DNA of 64,000 nucleotides from Megalobrama amblycephala (taxonomy: Eukaryota > Chordata > Actinopteri > Cypriniformes > Xenocyprididae), in contig NC_063051.1 in assembly GCF_018812025.1 (NCBI RefSeq), positions 7,227,396 through 7,291,395 on the forward strand, in the 5' to 3' direction. Of this stretch, positions 1 to 15,300 are shown one piece after another. The notes under the pieces were generated by a model that was not told where the DNA came from, ran no database searches, and saw only the letters and a list, made by a program, of their open reading frames with translations. A program made the translations under genes and the position numbers. The number at the start of each line of letters is the position of its first letter. Positions within the stretch are counted from its first letter, which is position 1.

Positions 1-77
1 CAGAATAGTTAGCAAATATAATCAGCAGTTTAAATTACAGCTCAAATGGATTCTGCTACATATAAAGTGCTTCGGTT

Positions 78-83
78 TTTATT
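78..83 (-). promoter_or_regulatory. Candidate polyadenylation signal of ppm1j
   Basis: AATAAA on the minus strand, about 405 nt past the stop codon. It is the only canonical hexamer I see in the short downstream stretch available. Positions 84-487 would then be 3' UTR, which shows no recognised repeat. Confidence 0.5.
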
Positions 84-487
84 TCCCTTGCCATCAGGGC
101 TTTAATTTTTTAGCAGTACTGGCTTATTCCTTTGCCACACTGAGATTCAGATTCAAATGACCCACTGACGTTAAAGAATACCCAAGCGTTACGAGCCCTC
201 CCGTCCCGTACTGACTTGCAGAGGTTGCGTTCGACAAATCAGAAAGGAGATGGAGAGCGAGAGAAATGGCACTTGATGACATCACCTCACACCTGACATG
301 GGCTTGACGATATTCATGGTACGACTCGGAGGAGAAGGAGGACAAGGGAAAGTTGCATTTAACATTTCTCGTTTCCGAGCCATCTGACAGAGTGAAAATG
401 GATTTCTTGGTTTTCCTAGCCCTTTCTCTGGGGTGGAGCCAAGGACGTGTCCTGGTGTGCTTGTCCAGTGAAGGTGGACCAACCTTG

Positions 488-635
488 TCATGTTTCTAAC
501 TCTGCCCCGGCCAGTGGAATGACAAACACGGTGATGTCATCACCCGAGCCAAGTCTTTCGTTGGGCAGCCGCCAACCTCTCTCCTTCAGGACTCCACGTG
601 ACCGCATCAGGAGGTCTTGTGCTGCTAAAGTGTAC
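488..635 (-). CDS. ppm1j: ppm1j exon 10 (C-terminus and stop)
   Basis: 148 nt, from the last base of R448 to the stop TGA (490-488). Encodes YTLAAQDLLMRSRGVLKERG and then GSGDDITVFVIPL, whose paired Asp completes the metal site, and a short tail ending ELET. The acceptor is TAAAG after a T-run, weaker than the others, but frame and homology are clear. Confidence 0.93.
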
Positions 636-3600
636 CTTTAAAAAAAAATCATCATCATTTGAACAATAAAGCAAATTAAAAATGATCATAGAGGGCCTTA
701 GTAGTAAAAAACTGTATACTGACATCTGCTGGTGTAACTACTACAACACATCTGATTCACACATGATATACACCACCATTCAAAAGTTTGGGGTCAGTAA
801 GATTTAAAAAACAAAAAAAACAAAACAAATGAATACATTTATTTAGTAAGGATGCATTAAATTGATCAAAATTGACAGTAAAGACTTCTACACTGTTAAT
901 TTTTTTTAAAATAAATACTATTCTTTTGAACATTCTATTCATCAAAGAATTATGAAAAAGCGTTTTTTTTCTTCGTAAAAATATTAAAGGGTTAGTTCAC
1001 CCAAAAATGAAAATTATCCCACGATTTACTCACCCTCAAGCCATCATAGGTGTATGTGACTTTTTTTCTTTTTCAGACGAACACAGTCAGAGATATATTA
1101 AAAAATATCCTTAGTCCTCCAAGGTTTATAATGTTTGTGAATGGGGGGGGCCGCGTTTTGAAGCCAAAAATATTGCATCCATCCATCCATAAAAAAAGTA
1201 ATCCATACGACTCCAAGGGGTTAATAAAGGTCTTCTGAAGTGAAGTGATGCGTTTTTGTAAGAAAAATATCCATATTTAACACTTTATAAATTCAAATAA
1301 CTAGCTTCTGGTGGAGGACCGTATACAGAATGCGCAAGTCAACTTGTGGCGGAAGAGTATCCTTTGACCTGATGCACAACGTAATGATGAATGCAGAGGT
1401 GCAGAGGATAGAGCAATACAAATCACCGGTCATGGATTATAAGTCTAATAAATAAGTCTCATTTTTAAAGAGAAATGTCAGAGGATTTTGATATAATAGA
1501 AGAGGAGCTTAAATTTGTTGCACAGCCCTATTTGTTTTAACCGCGAGAGGCATCTAAGCTAACGATACTCCTACATCCTGCGTCATACATCACTTCAGAG
1601 GGTTACTCATTTGGTGCAAGTCGACTTGCGCATTCTGCGTACGATCGTCTGCCGGAAGCTAGTTATTTGAATTTATAAAGTTGTAAATATGGATATTTTT
1701 CTCACAAAAATGCATTGCTTCGCTTCAGAAGACCTTTATTAACCCCCTGGAGTCGTATGGATTACTTTTTTTTAGGGATGGATGCATTTTTTTTGGCTTC
1801 AAAATGCAGCCCCCCATTCAGAACCATTATAAACATTGGAGGACTAAGGATATTTTTAAATATATTTCCAATTGTGTTCGTCTGAAAGAAGATAGTCATA
1901 TACACCTAGGAAGGCTTGAGGGTGAGTAAATCATGGGATAATTTTTATTTTTGGGTGAACTATCCCTTTAAGCAGCACAACTGTTTTCAACATTGATAAT
2001 GATTAGAAATGTTTCTTGAGCATCAAATCAGCATCATAGAATGGTTTCTGAAGGATCATGTGACACTGAAAACTGGAGTAATGATGCAGAAAATTCAGCT
2101 TTTCCTCACAGGAATAAATTACATTTTAAGTTATATTAAAATAGAAAACATTTATTTTAAATTTTAAAAAATATTTCACAATATTACTGTTTTTACCATA
2201 TTTTTGGTATACTAAAATAAATGCATCCTTGGTGAGCATAAGAGACTTATTTCAAAAGCATTAAAATCTTACCGACCCCAAACTTTTGAACAGTGGTGTA
2301 GCTGCATTTTATTATTTGCCTTTAGCGTTGCAGTTTTGTGAATTTGTGGGAAAAATGTGTGCACTCCAATATGGCTAAATGAAGTAGTGATCGACCGATA
2401 TATCTGTTTACCGATATTTTTACCGATATTTAAGCATTTTTCCATAATCGGGTATCGGTTTTGTAATATCGGATTCGCCGATTTACGGCGCCATCTTGTG
2501 GCCGTTTTGAGATTTCCGCCATTGCAGCCCGGGCGTCTGAGGAGATCAGTCAACAACAACTCAGTGCACAGGTAAAGTATATGTTCTACTTGGTTTGCTT
2601 TAATTAATCAACTTTATTTAACATAACAGACATGCACAAATGAGATCTGAGACATAAATTCCTGATATAGTTAATTTATGCAGCTTGTTTCTAAACAATT
2701 GAGACGAACTCATTGAGTCACGTAGTGTAATTCGTCATGTCCTGCCCCAATAAAGACGTAACTTTACATGAATTAAATAAAACAGACATGAATGAGTGCA
2801 TGTTGAAAATAAAAGCGCTGAATTTAATTCTCTATCTGTTGTATTTGCTCACCATTAGTCTAGAAGAAAAAGTTCGTTCATATTGCTTAGCAACTGACGG
2901 ATGATCAGGAGGCTTAAGCACGGCCACTGAATGAAACTTTTGACAAGATTATCTTGTTTAAACACCCTAGATTATATTATCATTTACTACATAACAATTA
3001 TTTCGCTAATACACATATAAATATAGCCTACCGCTTTGTGGAAATTAATTATTTATTATCTCCATGCGCGATCGCGGTTGATTAAGTTATAGTCAAACAG
3101 CACTTTGTCAGTTGGCATCCACCAATATGTTATAATCATTTTTGTGCTTTATTTTTTTACCTCAAAGCTTTTATTTTAAAACAAAGACACTTAGTAACAG
3201 TGCACTTTAATTTTTTGGACTCAGACCCCTCTATTTATTTGTGTATAACTATAAAGGTTTTTTTTTTGTATGCAAGGAGGGAGTGATTGTTATAAATAAA
3301 ATGGTTTGTTCAGCTCATTTGTGTTGTAATAATTGTCAAAAACAGAAGTATAACAGTAAATAAATATCGGTTCTGCATATCGGTTATCAGGTACATAAAC
3401 ATGCAAATAATCGGTATCGGTTATAAAAAATCAATATCGGTCGATCACTAAAATGAAGTGATCTCCAGGAGATCTACCTGTGATCAGGTCAGTTATGATG
3501 GAAAGATCAAACACTAACCTCAAGGGATCATTGGGCTCACGGCCAGACAGGAAAGTTGATACTGCTTCGGCAACATCTCTATCAGTTGTAACGTCCCATA

Positions 3601-6600
3601 GTCCATCGCTACCCATGATCAGGACATCATCGGACCCATGTTTGTGCTCAGAGATGTTGTACACCTTGACCTAGATATGAGCATGATATTATACCATTTT
3701 CATGCAGTTATGCTTCATTTTTTTTATTTACACAAAAACATTTTTTGGCGGATAAACTGTCCACTTAAACAAGAAGTGATTTGAATGAGTGAATAAATGA
3801 CCTTACAAATATTTTCACATAAATACCCATTTATATACTCACTTCTGGGCAACAGGATAGGAAGGGTTTGATATAAATGTTGGAGTTGTACACTTTCAAG
3901 TCGTGATCCCCTAAACCACGCGTCACTCCAATAGTAGCCATGACACGAGCCTACAAGCAAACACACACACAGATACACACAGGTTGGGTTTTCATGTTTT
4001 ATGATGCCATTCCATAGACATAATTATTTTAATACTGTACAAACAGTATATTCTATTCCCTACCCCTACCCCTAACCTACGCATCACAGAAAAATGTCTG
4101 CATTTTTACATTTTCAAAAAGCATCATTCTGTATGATTTATAAGCTGTTTTCCTTATGGGGACCAAAAAATGTCTGGTATTGGTATTACACTCACTCACA
4201 GGTGTATGTGCCATTACAGCAAAAAGGTTATTTTATATGCATTCAAACTTTATCAAACCATTATTCTGCCCTACATCATTCCCATTTGCAACACCTCACT
4301 ACTCCTGCTTTGTAATAAATAGCTGTGAAAACTGTGGAAAAAGCTTCAGACATCTTTATTAGATTACATATTAGGTCTGTAGCAAATGTAACTGTTATGC
4401 AGCTTAAAATAAAATCCATATACAGAAACTTTTCAAGTTAAATAAAAGTTAAACAGAAAAGAAGCAGAATTATTTGCTCACCTTTTTCCCCTCCCCATAA
4501 ATCAACGGGAACTTGAGATCATCTTCTACAATTGTCTTATACGCCCTAAAATAATAACATTTAATGGTTATGAACGCAATAAAGTAAACAACTTGAATAC
4601 ATACATAGTATATATTCAATCAAAACAATATAGTTTGTTATAAAATAACAGCTGCTATAATTCATCCTCATAATGTGCAGGTCATAATTACCATCCAGTC
4701 ATTGTGTGGTCTCTGAAGAGCATCTTCTTGCCGAGTTCCTTGTGTTGGATGCGTCTGGGGAATTCAATATGTGTAAACTCATTCCCGAGCAGCTCCGGTT
4801 TGAGGAAGCCCTAGACAAAAGCAACACAAATGCAAAGGAATTGAAGATCTATAATAGAAATGGAGCAGTCATGCAGGATAATGAATAAACAGGATTTAGA
4901 ATGAAGCTAGGAATGGAATGGGAATTATTTTGGGACAATAACACAGGTGACTCACCAAGTACTGTAGCCGCTGTCTTTCACTTTCTGGTGTGAATTCACT
5001 GGACATGGGGATGGCCTCATTGTTGCGGACAATTATGGCTCTGTGGGGAAATAATATTGTTTTAGGTGATTTACAACCAATATTGAATGTATTATACAAC
5101 TTATAGAAACACTGGATGGTAAATAGCAAGTAATATATGTCTGCTATGCAGTGGTGTGCATAATATTCTCATTTATTTCTAAAATTCCCAAGATGACTAT
5201 GATGGGTAACTGTCACAATAATTGAGTCATTTGGCCAACATCTTTGAGAAATTAACATGGATATTACTGTTGCAATAACAGTAAATCAGAATACAGCATC
5301 GTCTCCGTAGAGACATGTCATCTTTTCATTTCAAGCAATAACAATTTACTCCAACTTTCATTAGACAAAAAAAAAAAAAAAAATCAGTGTTTACTGTGAC
5401 AAATATAATACAATGTCCTATAACAAAATGTCATCACACTCACTAAACTCTCATGAAATGAAAGTTCACAGCTTTAAAGTCAATGCAATTTGGCAAGATT
5501 AGGGTACAAAATAATTTATTTTGTATTACTTTTTTGATGTACATTTCTTACTTTTATCTAAAGATAAAGACCATCTTCTGTTAGCCTGCTAATATAACAT
5601 GCACATTTAATCACTGTATCTTTTAAGGCCTCCTACCTGCTGTCTCCAGCGTTTGCTACATAGAGTTTCCCCAACAAGTGAATTGCAATCAAGGCACAAC
5701 AGCCACCAGAGATGCTGTAAGATTCTTTCTCCTTCTCTATCAGGTCGTCCTGTTGAGTGGCACAACACAGACTTAATATTTTCTTCTGTTTGCATACAGC
5801 TGCACAACATTCAGCAAAATCACACTCTGAAAATCTGAATTCTGTGTATAATGCCCAGTCTTATTGGTGCCAGTAACACATGGATGTTAGATCTAACAAC
5901 ATGAATTCTAAAGTCTATCCTTTGCCGAAAAAAAAAAAAAAAAAAAAGATTTTTAGTAGTAAAAATAGATTAGAATAACTCCCTATGTTTAGAGTGAACT
6001 TTGTGCTTTATAAGACCTTTTTCAAGATTAAACAGCAGCATTACACAGTAAAGAAAGCTGAAAATGTGAAACAGCATAATAGGACCCCTTTAAAATTCAA
6101 TTGGAAGTTCATTGGCTGCTCACAAGTTTGAACTTTCCAATAGCATTTTTAACTCAACTGGCAAAAATAGTTGCCAAATGCTTTAGAAAAATGCAAATGT
6201 TGCACTTAAAATGATATATAAATGTAATATTTGTTACATCTAACAACATTTAAACATTATTAAATAAATTGTTTTAAATATTTGTCAATTTGTAACATGA
6301 CATATTTATTTACATTTGTATTTTTAATACACTGATAATTATTTTCTTTTTAGGATGTGTTCACACTTGTAGTTCGGTTCTCTTGGTTCAGACCAAACCG
6401 AAAATGTATACATTTAGTCTTTGTTCACTTAGCGTTCACACTGTCATTTTTAACACCGAACCTTAAGATACAAAAAAAGCCTTTTATGACATATATTTTG
6501 TGACGGAACATGTCGAACATCCAAAACAATGCTGTGTGCTAGGCTAAATGCACTCGCTGTATGTGCGTACACATGATAGTACTGTATATGATGGAGCTGA

Positions 6601-7529
6601 CAATGCATGGAAAGCTTATAAAATGTGTAAAGGAGTCAAACGAAGATCTGATGCAAGGAGACGTGGTTCTGACGCCTGTACCGCACTGTGTTGGGCAACA
6701 TCGTGGCTATGACGAGCATTCTGTCCTTTTTAGGGTCACATCTTGTGACATCATGTCCTGTTTTTGGTTCGTTTATATGTTTTTGGTCCGTGTTGCGATC
6801 ATATTTGATTCGAACAACACCAGAGTTTGTTTGGAAGCGAGTGGACTGAGACCTCTGTGGACTGAGACCTCTGAAAAGATGGGTCTCGGTCCACTTGTTT
6901 TGTGTGCACCAGGGTTCAGATGGCAGCGTTCACACTTAAAAATGTAAAACACTTAGTTTGTTTTAATTGAACCAAACCTGCCAAATGTGAACACATCCTT
7001 AAGTGGCACACCTAGTCCTCCACAGTCAAAAAAGACTAAAACCACAGGTTTATCTCATCCTATACAGTTCTCACCATCTGTTTGAAGGCGGTCTCTATGA
7101 GCCCCATGACCAGACTCTCCACACTGATGTCTTTCTCCATGTGGAACCGCGGCTCATCCGGGAGCCCGTCCTGGTCCTCTCCATCCAGGCAAGCCCCTTT
7201 CTTCGCCTCAGCCTGGAAGGGGCTCCCGTTCTTGGCCAGGCAGATAGGCGGAGGGCTGTTTTGATTTTCTAGAAGATGGGCGACATCACAAAGCCGATCG
7301 CGGATGATACGGTGGAGAAGTTTGGATGCCATGAGAGCAGCACCAGAGCCGGCGTGTCCATCAAACACTCCCCAGAAGTGCATGGGAATGCCTGTGGGGT
7401 CCTGAAGGGACGAGGAAGAGGACAAGGTGTGTCATTTCTGCATCATTAGTAGCATCGCAAAACAATATCTTTCCTTCTGTAATGTATGTCATTGCTCAAA
7501 TAATCAGGTAGCCCCGTCCCAAATTTATG

Positions 7530-7594
<65 letters not shown>

Positions 7595-9187
7595 CATTAA
7601 AGGTCCCGTTTTTCGTGTTTTTTTGAAGCTTTGATTGTGTTTATAGTGTGCAATATAACATGTGTTCATGTTTCGCGTGTAAAAAAACACAGTATTTTTC
7701 ACATAATTTACTTATCTGTATACCGCTGTTTCCACTGTCATAAAAACGGGCTGATGACTTCCTTGTTCTATGAAGTCCCTCCTTCAGAAATACGTAACGA
7801 GTTCTGATTGTGCCAGCGGTTCCTGTGTTGTGATTCGACAGCTCTGAGCGCACCGTGCCCGGAAAGGTCACGCCTCTTACCATAACGTGGAGATGCACGC
7901 GCTCAGTGTTATTAGGCTTGTTTGAGATGAGCAAATTCTGCGCAGAACCGATCACCGGTGATCACCGCGAGATGCATGCCGGTTAGAAATGTGTCCGCGG
8001 TTGGGCCGCCTTGCTCTGATGTCATGCCGACGTGTGTCAAAAACCTCTCGCGAGTGCGAGGCGGACGTGTCGGATTCTGCAGTCGAGCGCAGTTGCTCTC
8101 CACCGACTGCGCTGACCAAAAGCACGATGGGAAATGACTTGCTGACGACACAGCTTAAAGCTTATTGGTTTAAACAACCGTGATGTATTGATCTGATTTA
8201 AAATGTTTGATTTTAAAACTCTAATATCATGTTTTTATGTGTAAAAATAATGTGTGAATATTCCCAAACTCTCTGACACAGTGATCTCTCTATGGGTTAT
8301 GCGAACGTTGTCATTTATAAAAAAATATATAAAAACATGTCTATAATTAAAGTAAAAATGATTGATACATCTTTCGAATGGAAACAAATAACAAGTACTT
8401 TGGGTGTATTGTTCATTATGTTTATTTTCATATAAAAGCAACAGAACTTAAATTACATCCAGTTTATCAGCAACACAGCGCACGAGTGTGAATCCCGCGA
8501 TATCTGCCTTTGATCTCGTAGGTTCTGATCCACTACGAGAACAGAGAACTGTTCGTCTTGCCTGCATTTTTTTTCACTCCTCCCCTCACTGCAGACGCAT
8601 ACTCTCGGCTGAACTTCAGGCGAGGCTAGGCGCATCTCAAACAAGCCTAATGTAAACATGTCTTTAATTTTACCCTATCAATTTGAGCCGGAATCAGACC
8701 CGGTGATTGGACTGCGGATGAAAATAACAGCGCTTCGACGACATGGCGACAAACACACTCTACAAACGCAACTCTTGTGTATTCCTGTGGGCGGAGGTTA
8801 GTCAAAAAACTGTTTTAGTGACGTCATTAAAGAAGGAAGTAGAGGGATGTAGTCCAAACTGGCCGTTCGATGTAGGCGACTTCTGTTAAATAAAATATCT
8901 CGCTTGGCATTGAACTTTGAGCTTTAAAATTTTACAGATTTTATTTATACTCTAACAACAACATTACACACTAACTAAAGTTTGAAACATGGGATCACGA
9001 AGAACGGGACCTTTAAATATAAAATTATATATAATGCATGTAAAATTATATATAATTATATATAAAAATATATAATGTACAATAATTGTATAATTAATAT
9101 AACTTTATATAAATTTTTAATAAGAATAAAGTTTACATACATATGTATATAAAAAATTTAATATATTAAAATATATATAAAATTATG

Positions 9188-9231
<44 letters not shown>

Positions 9232-9257
9232 CACATACATATATATACTGTATACTG

Positions 9258-9306
<49 letters not shown>

Positions 9307-12300
9307 TATTTTGTCAAACATATACACAGCTACTTTTGAAGGTGTCAGTGAAAAATATGCTTCATAATGTTATAGTTACAGCTTCTACCAGTAGGTTCTA
9401 ATTGGATCACGCCACCTAGCTGAACTTTGACCTCTTAGTTCAAACAATCAGAGCAATGTTTTGAAAGAGCCAAACTGTTTACAGATTTTGGGAACTCAAA
9501 ACTACCAGCGGTTTACTTAAAGTTGTCTCTGTGCATTATGCTGGAACAGGAGAAAGTATTGTACATTGCAAAAAAATCATACGCTTCCCCTTTAATTATT
9601 GACTAGTGAAAAGTAGTAGCAGAATAATCGTGTGTCTGAGACATAGGTCATTTATTTCTACAAAAACATCTGACTGCAGAATGCCACAATGGACCAATCA
9701 GTATCAAGTATTTCATAGAGCTACATAAGATGGAACAACAGCATGCAAAGCCTTTTTAAAACCACAGGGGGGCATCTTGACACTTTCCACAGCTTTTCTA
9801 GAAATACTCTCCGATCTCAATTTCCTGTCATTACCTGTTGACAAGATTAACTCAGAGAGCTTACACCCACTCAATCATGTAAGATCAACGGTCAGCTGGG
9901 AAGGCCCATGGCAGCAGCAAATGTTTGTGGCTGGATCTCTGATTCTAAAGAGCAAGAGGTCCACGTCAAGTGAATATGTGGCCTTGCTATCTTTTTATCT
10001 GCCTGTTTGTCTGTATATAGACTCTTGCGGAAAGGCAACACAGCAGATGATAGGATGATGTAATTGATTTAGAGGAGTTGAGAGAGGGTATTAAGTGGGG
10101 GAGGGCAACATCATGTGATGTAAGCAGAAGCGAAAGAGAGACAGAAGTCACTGTCCTGGTTAACAACCTCTCGTGAGTAAATACTGCTGGAGATTACCAG
10201 TCCATTTCTAATTGTTTGAAAGGACCAACATGAAAGAAAATAACAAGTGAGATCTCGTCATTGAACTCAACTGTTTCTCATACACATCAATGACATTAAA
10301 TAGGGAGCAAATGGAAGTAAATAGCAACCATAAAGCAACATGCACAAAAAAAAAAAAAAAAAATTCCTCAGAACAGCCCTGGAATAGAAATGCCCTGGAA
10401 ACTACCCATTATACCCGAGCAACCATTAAGTAATGCTCTGGCAACTATCCACAACACCTTCCCTTACCAAGAATAAGTATACTTCAAGTTCATATACTAC
10501 AAGTATACTTAAGTAAAGTTCAAGTATATTTTATGTATACTTTATGTATACTAATATCAATATACTAGTAGACTAAATACTTTAAGTATGATGCTGTGTG
10601 AGAAATCGCATACTCTCTTGAGTAGGTACTTATTTTGAATAATTAATAACTTCACGATTTAATCCACATACTACATTTGCCATGTTGTCATTATCACGTC
10701 AGTTGTGTCACTTCACTGCCATTCACAAATCCTCACCCGTGGCTTCATGGGATAGTAAATTGTCATCGTATGCACACTTCAGAATCTCGCTGGAAGTAGT
10801 AGGTCATCCAGGTACTTTTTGCAACTATTTTATGAGTACTATGAATTCAGACATACTGTTTTTTGCCTTATATATAGTAGGAAAGTGTGCGATTTCGGAT
10901 ACAGCCTAAGAGTAGTAAACTTTGAGTATATAACTAGTTTACAAGTATGTTTTTCATTTGTTCTGCAACTATACTACAAGAGAACGTATAGGTATACTGA
11001 TAGTTTACTAGTTAAATACTTGTAACACATTTTTGACACTTTGAAGTATACTCTCAGTAAACTACTAGTTTTTTTATTTTTATTTTATAATGCAAGTATA
11101 CTTGTGAGTTCTTTAAGTGACTTTAATATCCTACTTAAAGTGCAAAAAATAATATATAAATAGTAAACTATAAGTATACTACTATGTTCCTATTTAGGTA
11201 TTAATGTTTATACTTCAATTATACCTTTAACTGTATTTTAACTCTTTGCCCGCCAGCGTTTTTTTTGTTGTTTTTTTTTAAGTTGCCAGCATTTTTGATC
11301 ATTTTCACAAAACATCATGGCCGCCAGAATATTTTGTTGTATGAAAATCTGAACATGCAACTGTACACACTGTAAAAAAATGCAGTCTCTGTAGTCGCCA
11401 CAAGCTCCTAAAACGGCAATAAAAACAAACTGGTGCAGCCTGGACCACTTAACATAATAAACATGCTCCAGCCAATAACCGACAAGAATGATTTTAAATG
11501 CGCGTTCATGACTGTTTCAGGAAGCATGGAGGGGAGGGGGGAGGAGGAGGAGGAGGGAGGGTCTAGCTAGCCTCTGTTTTGTTTGACAACACTTCAAACG
11601 TCAACAGGAAGTTACTCCGCCCAGGATTGCTTAGAGCACCTTTAAGTAGATTTGAAGTGAATTCCTATGTACACTACCAGAATTAGGAACATATCTGTTT
11701 TCTTTATAAATCAATATTTTCAAACAATGTTTATAAACAAAGTTTATGACAATATGTAAAACTACGTGGAAAAAGTATTTAATAGGCAACTCAATCAATA
11801 CAGTAAACACAACTACAAGCCAAGTATACTCAGAATACTTAAAGGTGCCCTAGATTCAAAAATTTAATTTACCTTGGCATAGTTAAATAACAAGAGTTCA
11901 GTACATGGAGTCATACAGTGAGTCTCAAACCCCATTGTTTCCTCCTTCTTATATAAATCTCATTTGTTTAAACGACCTCCGAAGAACAGGCGAATCTGTT
12001 ACGTAACAGTCGGGGTGTACGCCCCAATATTTGCATAATGCCAACCCATGTTCCCAACATTATGAAAGGGATTACACAAGGGCAGCCAGTTAACGTCTGG
12101 AGCTGCACACAGCCGAATCATCAGACTAGGTAAGCAAGAACAACAGCGAAAAATGGCAGATGGAGCAATAATAACTGACATAATCCATGATAACATGATA
12201 TTTTTACTGATATTTGTAAATTGTCTTTCTAAATGTTTCGTTAGCATGTTGCTAATGTACTGTTAAATGAGGTTAAAGTTACCATAGTTTCTTACTGTAT

Positions 12301-15300
12301 TCACGGAGACAAGAGCCGTCGCTATTTTCATTTTTTAAACACTTGCAGTCTGTATAATACATAAACACAACTTCATTCTTTATAAATCTCTCCAACAGTG
12401 TAGCATTAGCCGTTAGCCACGGAGGACAGCCTCAAATTCACTCAGAATAAAACTTTAACATCCAAATAAATACTTTACTCACATAATTCGAAGCATGCAT
12501 GCAGCGTGCATGACGAACATCTTGTAAAGATCCATTTGAGGGTTATATTAGCTGTGTGAACTTTGTAAATGCGCTGTAATATAGTCGACAGCTCATGTGG
12601 CAGGGAGCACGCGATTTAAGGGGGCGGCGCCGAGTGTAAATCAGTGCATTGTTAATGATGCCCCAAATTAGGCAGTTAAAAAAATTAATTAAAAAAAATC
12701 TATAGGGTATTTTGAGCTGAAACTTCACAGACACATTCAGGAGACACCTTAGACTTATATTACATCTTGTGAAAAAGCATTCTTGGGCACCTTTAATTAT
12801 ACTTTTTTGTACAGTTATATCTCAATCAAAAGATTGAGTACAAGTATAGGCCAAATATACTTTGACTATTCTGTCGGTATAAGTCAAGTATACTTAAGTG
12901 TAAATTTAAGTATATTTCTGAGAAGTTCTGAGGAGTAAAAATACATAAAAAGTAGACTGAAAGTATACTTTCTTGTTTTTAGTCTATAAAAAGTATACTA
13001 AATAGCACACTTGAATAAACTTCTTTTTTTGTAAGGATTAGAAACCATATAGCAACTTGCTATAAAACACCTGAACTGCATAGAAACTCCACAGCAACTA
13101 CCCATAACACCCTTGCAAACATACAGCATAATGCTAAAAAATACTGAAAAAACTTTAACAACTGCATAGCAATGCCCTGGCAACTACAAACATAAAGTTT
13201 TTTTTCCTAAAATTGTGGTAGTAAGTTTTAAATTTTCTCCAGAAAAATGTAAAGATCTAGTTCTGTACACTTCACTGTCAACAATACAGATCAACTACTG
13301 TCTCATTTATTTCTATTTTTAATTTCTCCTGTGCAATTTTAGGAGAAAAATATGAGATAAGTGAGAATGGCGAGGAGAGAGGAATGTAACAAAGGGATCA
13401 AGACAGAAATACGTCAGTCTGCAAAATACCAAAGCCTCTCTTGAACAGATGTCACAACCCTTCTTATTCAATTGTCAATGCAATATTATCTAAGGAGACG
13501 TTTTAACCAGTAAGACTTGAACAGCTTTCCACTTTGGATTACATGTGTCATTTTGGGGTAAGACGGAGGGGACACAAGGGTCAGACTGCGGATGAGGATC
13601 AGAGAGATCAGATTTGTGCCTGCATACAAACACAAACGCACACTTTGAAGGTCATAAGTCCACGATAGGTGGAAACACTGCCTAGACCACATCACATGAT
13701 CAAAACTATCACACAGGGAAAAAAAAGAAAGAAGTTTCACTTCAACATGCTCACCAAGACACAAAGGCCTTTTGAAAGTGAGCTTGTATTGGAAACTTCA
13801 GCTTCATTTACAGTACAGTCCAAAAGTTTGGAACCACTAAGATTTTGAATGTTTTTAAAAGAAGTTTCGTCTGCTCACCAAGGCTACATTTATTTAATTA
13901 AAAATACAGTAAAAAACAGTAATATTGTGAAATATTATTACAATTTAAAATAACTGTTTTGTATTTGAATATATTTCACAAAGTAATTTATTCCTGTGAT
14001 GCAAAGCTGAATTTTCAGCATCATTACTCCAGTCTTCAGTGTCACATGATCCTTCAGAAATCATTCTAATATGCTGATCTGCTGCTCAAGAAGCATTTAA
14101 TGTGTACAATTGTACAAAATATTTGTGTACAATATTTTTTTTCAGGATTATTTGATGAATAGAAAGTTCAAAAGAACAGTGTTTATCTGAAATCTAATCT
14201 TTTGTAACATTATAAATGTCTTTACTGCCACTTTTGATTGATTTAATGCATCCTTGCTGAATAAAAGTATTAATTTCTTTAATTTCTTTTCAAAAAAATA
14301 AAAATAAAAATTCTTACTGACCCCAAACTTTTGAACGGTAGTGTATAATGCTACAGAAGCTTTGTATTTCAGATAAATGCTGTTCTTTTGAACTTTCTAT
14401 TCATCAAGGAATCCTGAAAAAAAAAGTACACAACTGTTTTCAACATTGAAAAGAATCATAAATGTTTATTGAGCAGCAAATCAGCATATTAGAATGATTT
14501 CTGAAGGATCATGTGACACAGTACCGATGCTGAAAATTCAGCTTTGCATCACAGGAATAAATTACTTTGTCAAATATATTTAAATGGTACACAGTTATTT
14601 TAAATTGTAATAATATTTCACAATATTACTGTTTTTTACTGTATTTTTAATTAAATAAATGTAGCCTTGGTGAGCAGACGAAACTTCTTTTAAAAACATT
14701 AAAAATCTTAGTGGTTCCAAACTTTTGGACTGTACTGTGTATCATTCTAGATCTGCAGTTATGCAATGAGGCTGTTCTATATTTTGATTTAGTTTTCAAT
14801 AGTTTTCACATCATCTGTAAAACTGAGCTGATGTTTATTGGTGGATTTAATGTGACATTTCAGATGAATCACTAGCTACGTTTACATGGACATCATTTGT
14901 TTCATTCAGAATTAATTCATTCCGATTAATGAATCCAAACGTAGTGTTTACATGAACGCTAAATAAAGTGATGGAGTTGATGTGCGCATTTATATATATA
15001 TACAGAGCTGCCTGCAGTTTGCGCATTCTCATACCATAGCTTCTTTTTTTTGTTTTAAAAAGACTTAATTTTTATCGATTTCTGGTCCTAATTAGGAGAC
15101 GACGAGCACATGAAGCTTTGTGCCATGCTGCTTTAGAGTACGTTTACACGACAACAATGTACTAAAATGTTTTTCCTTTGTGTTTTTTGCATACAGACGA
15201 CAACGAAAGGTGCAACAAAAAATGTACTTTTTACGGAGGCTTAGACTTTTTGGTGTCACTCGGAGTGTTATGTTGTTGTTTTATCATTCCTGTATTGAAT

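Larger units (their letters stand above)
10462..13036. mobile_element. AAGTATACTT-rich TIR element, interrupted by two guests
   Basis: The ends CCTTACCAAGAA and, inverted, CCTTACAAAAAA enclose dense copies of the palindrome AAGTATACTT and variants (10473-11200, 12835-13005). It is inserted in the CAACT-type repeat. Its interior contains the elements at 10592-10906 and 11843-12792, and around 11240-11640 a GC-richer segment of unknown origin. Confidence 0.6.

Noticed and set aside
6561..6947. 128-residue plus-strand open frame
   Set aside because: Lies wholly within a TIR element (6353-6998) and shows no domain or transposase motif; chance frame.
9185..9367. Open frame of repeated Tyr-Ile
   Set aside because: Translation of (TA)n, as are the similar frames at 32699-32926, 47753-47989 and 61792-62046.
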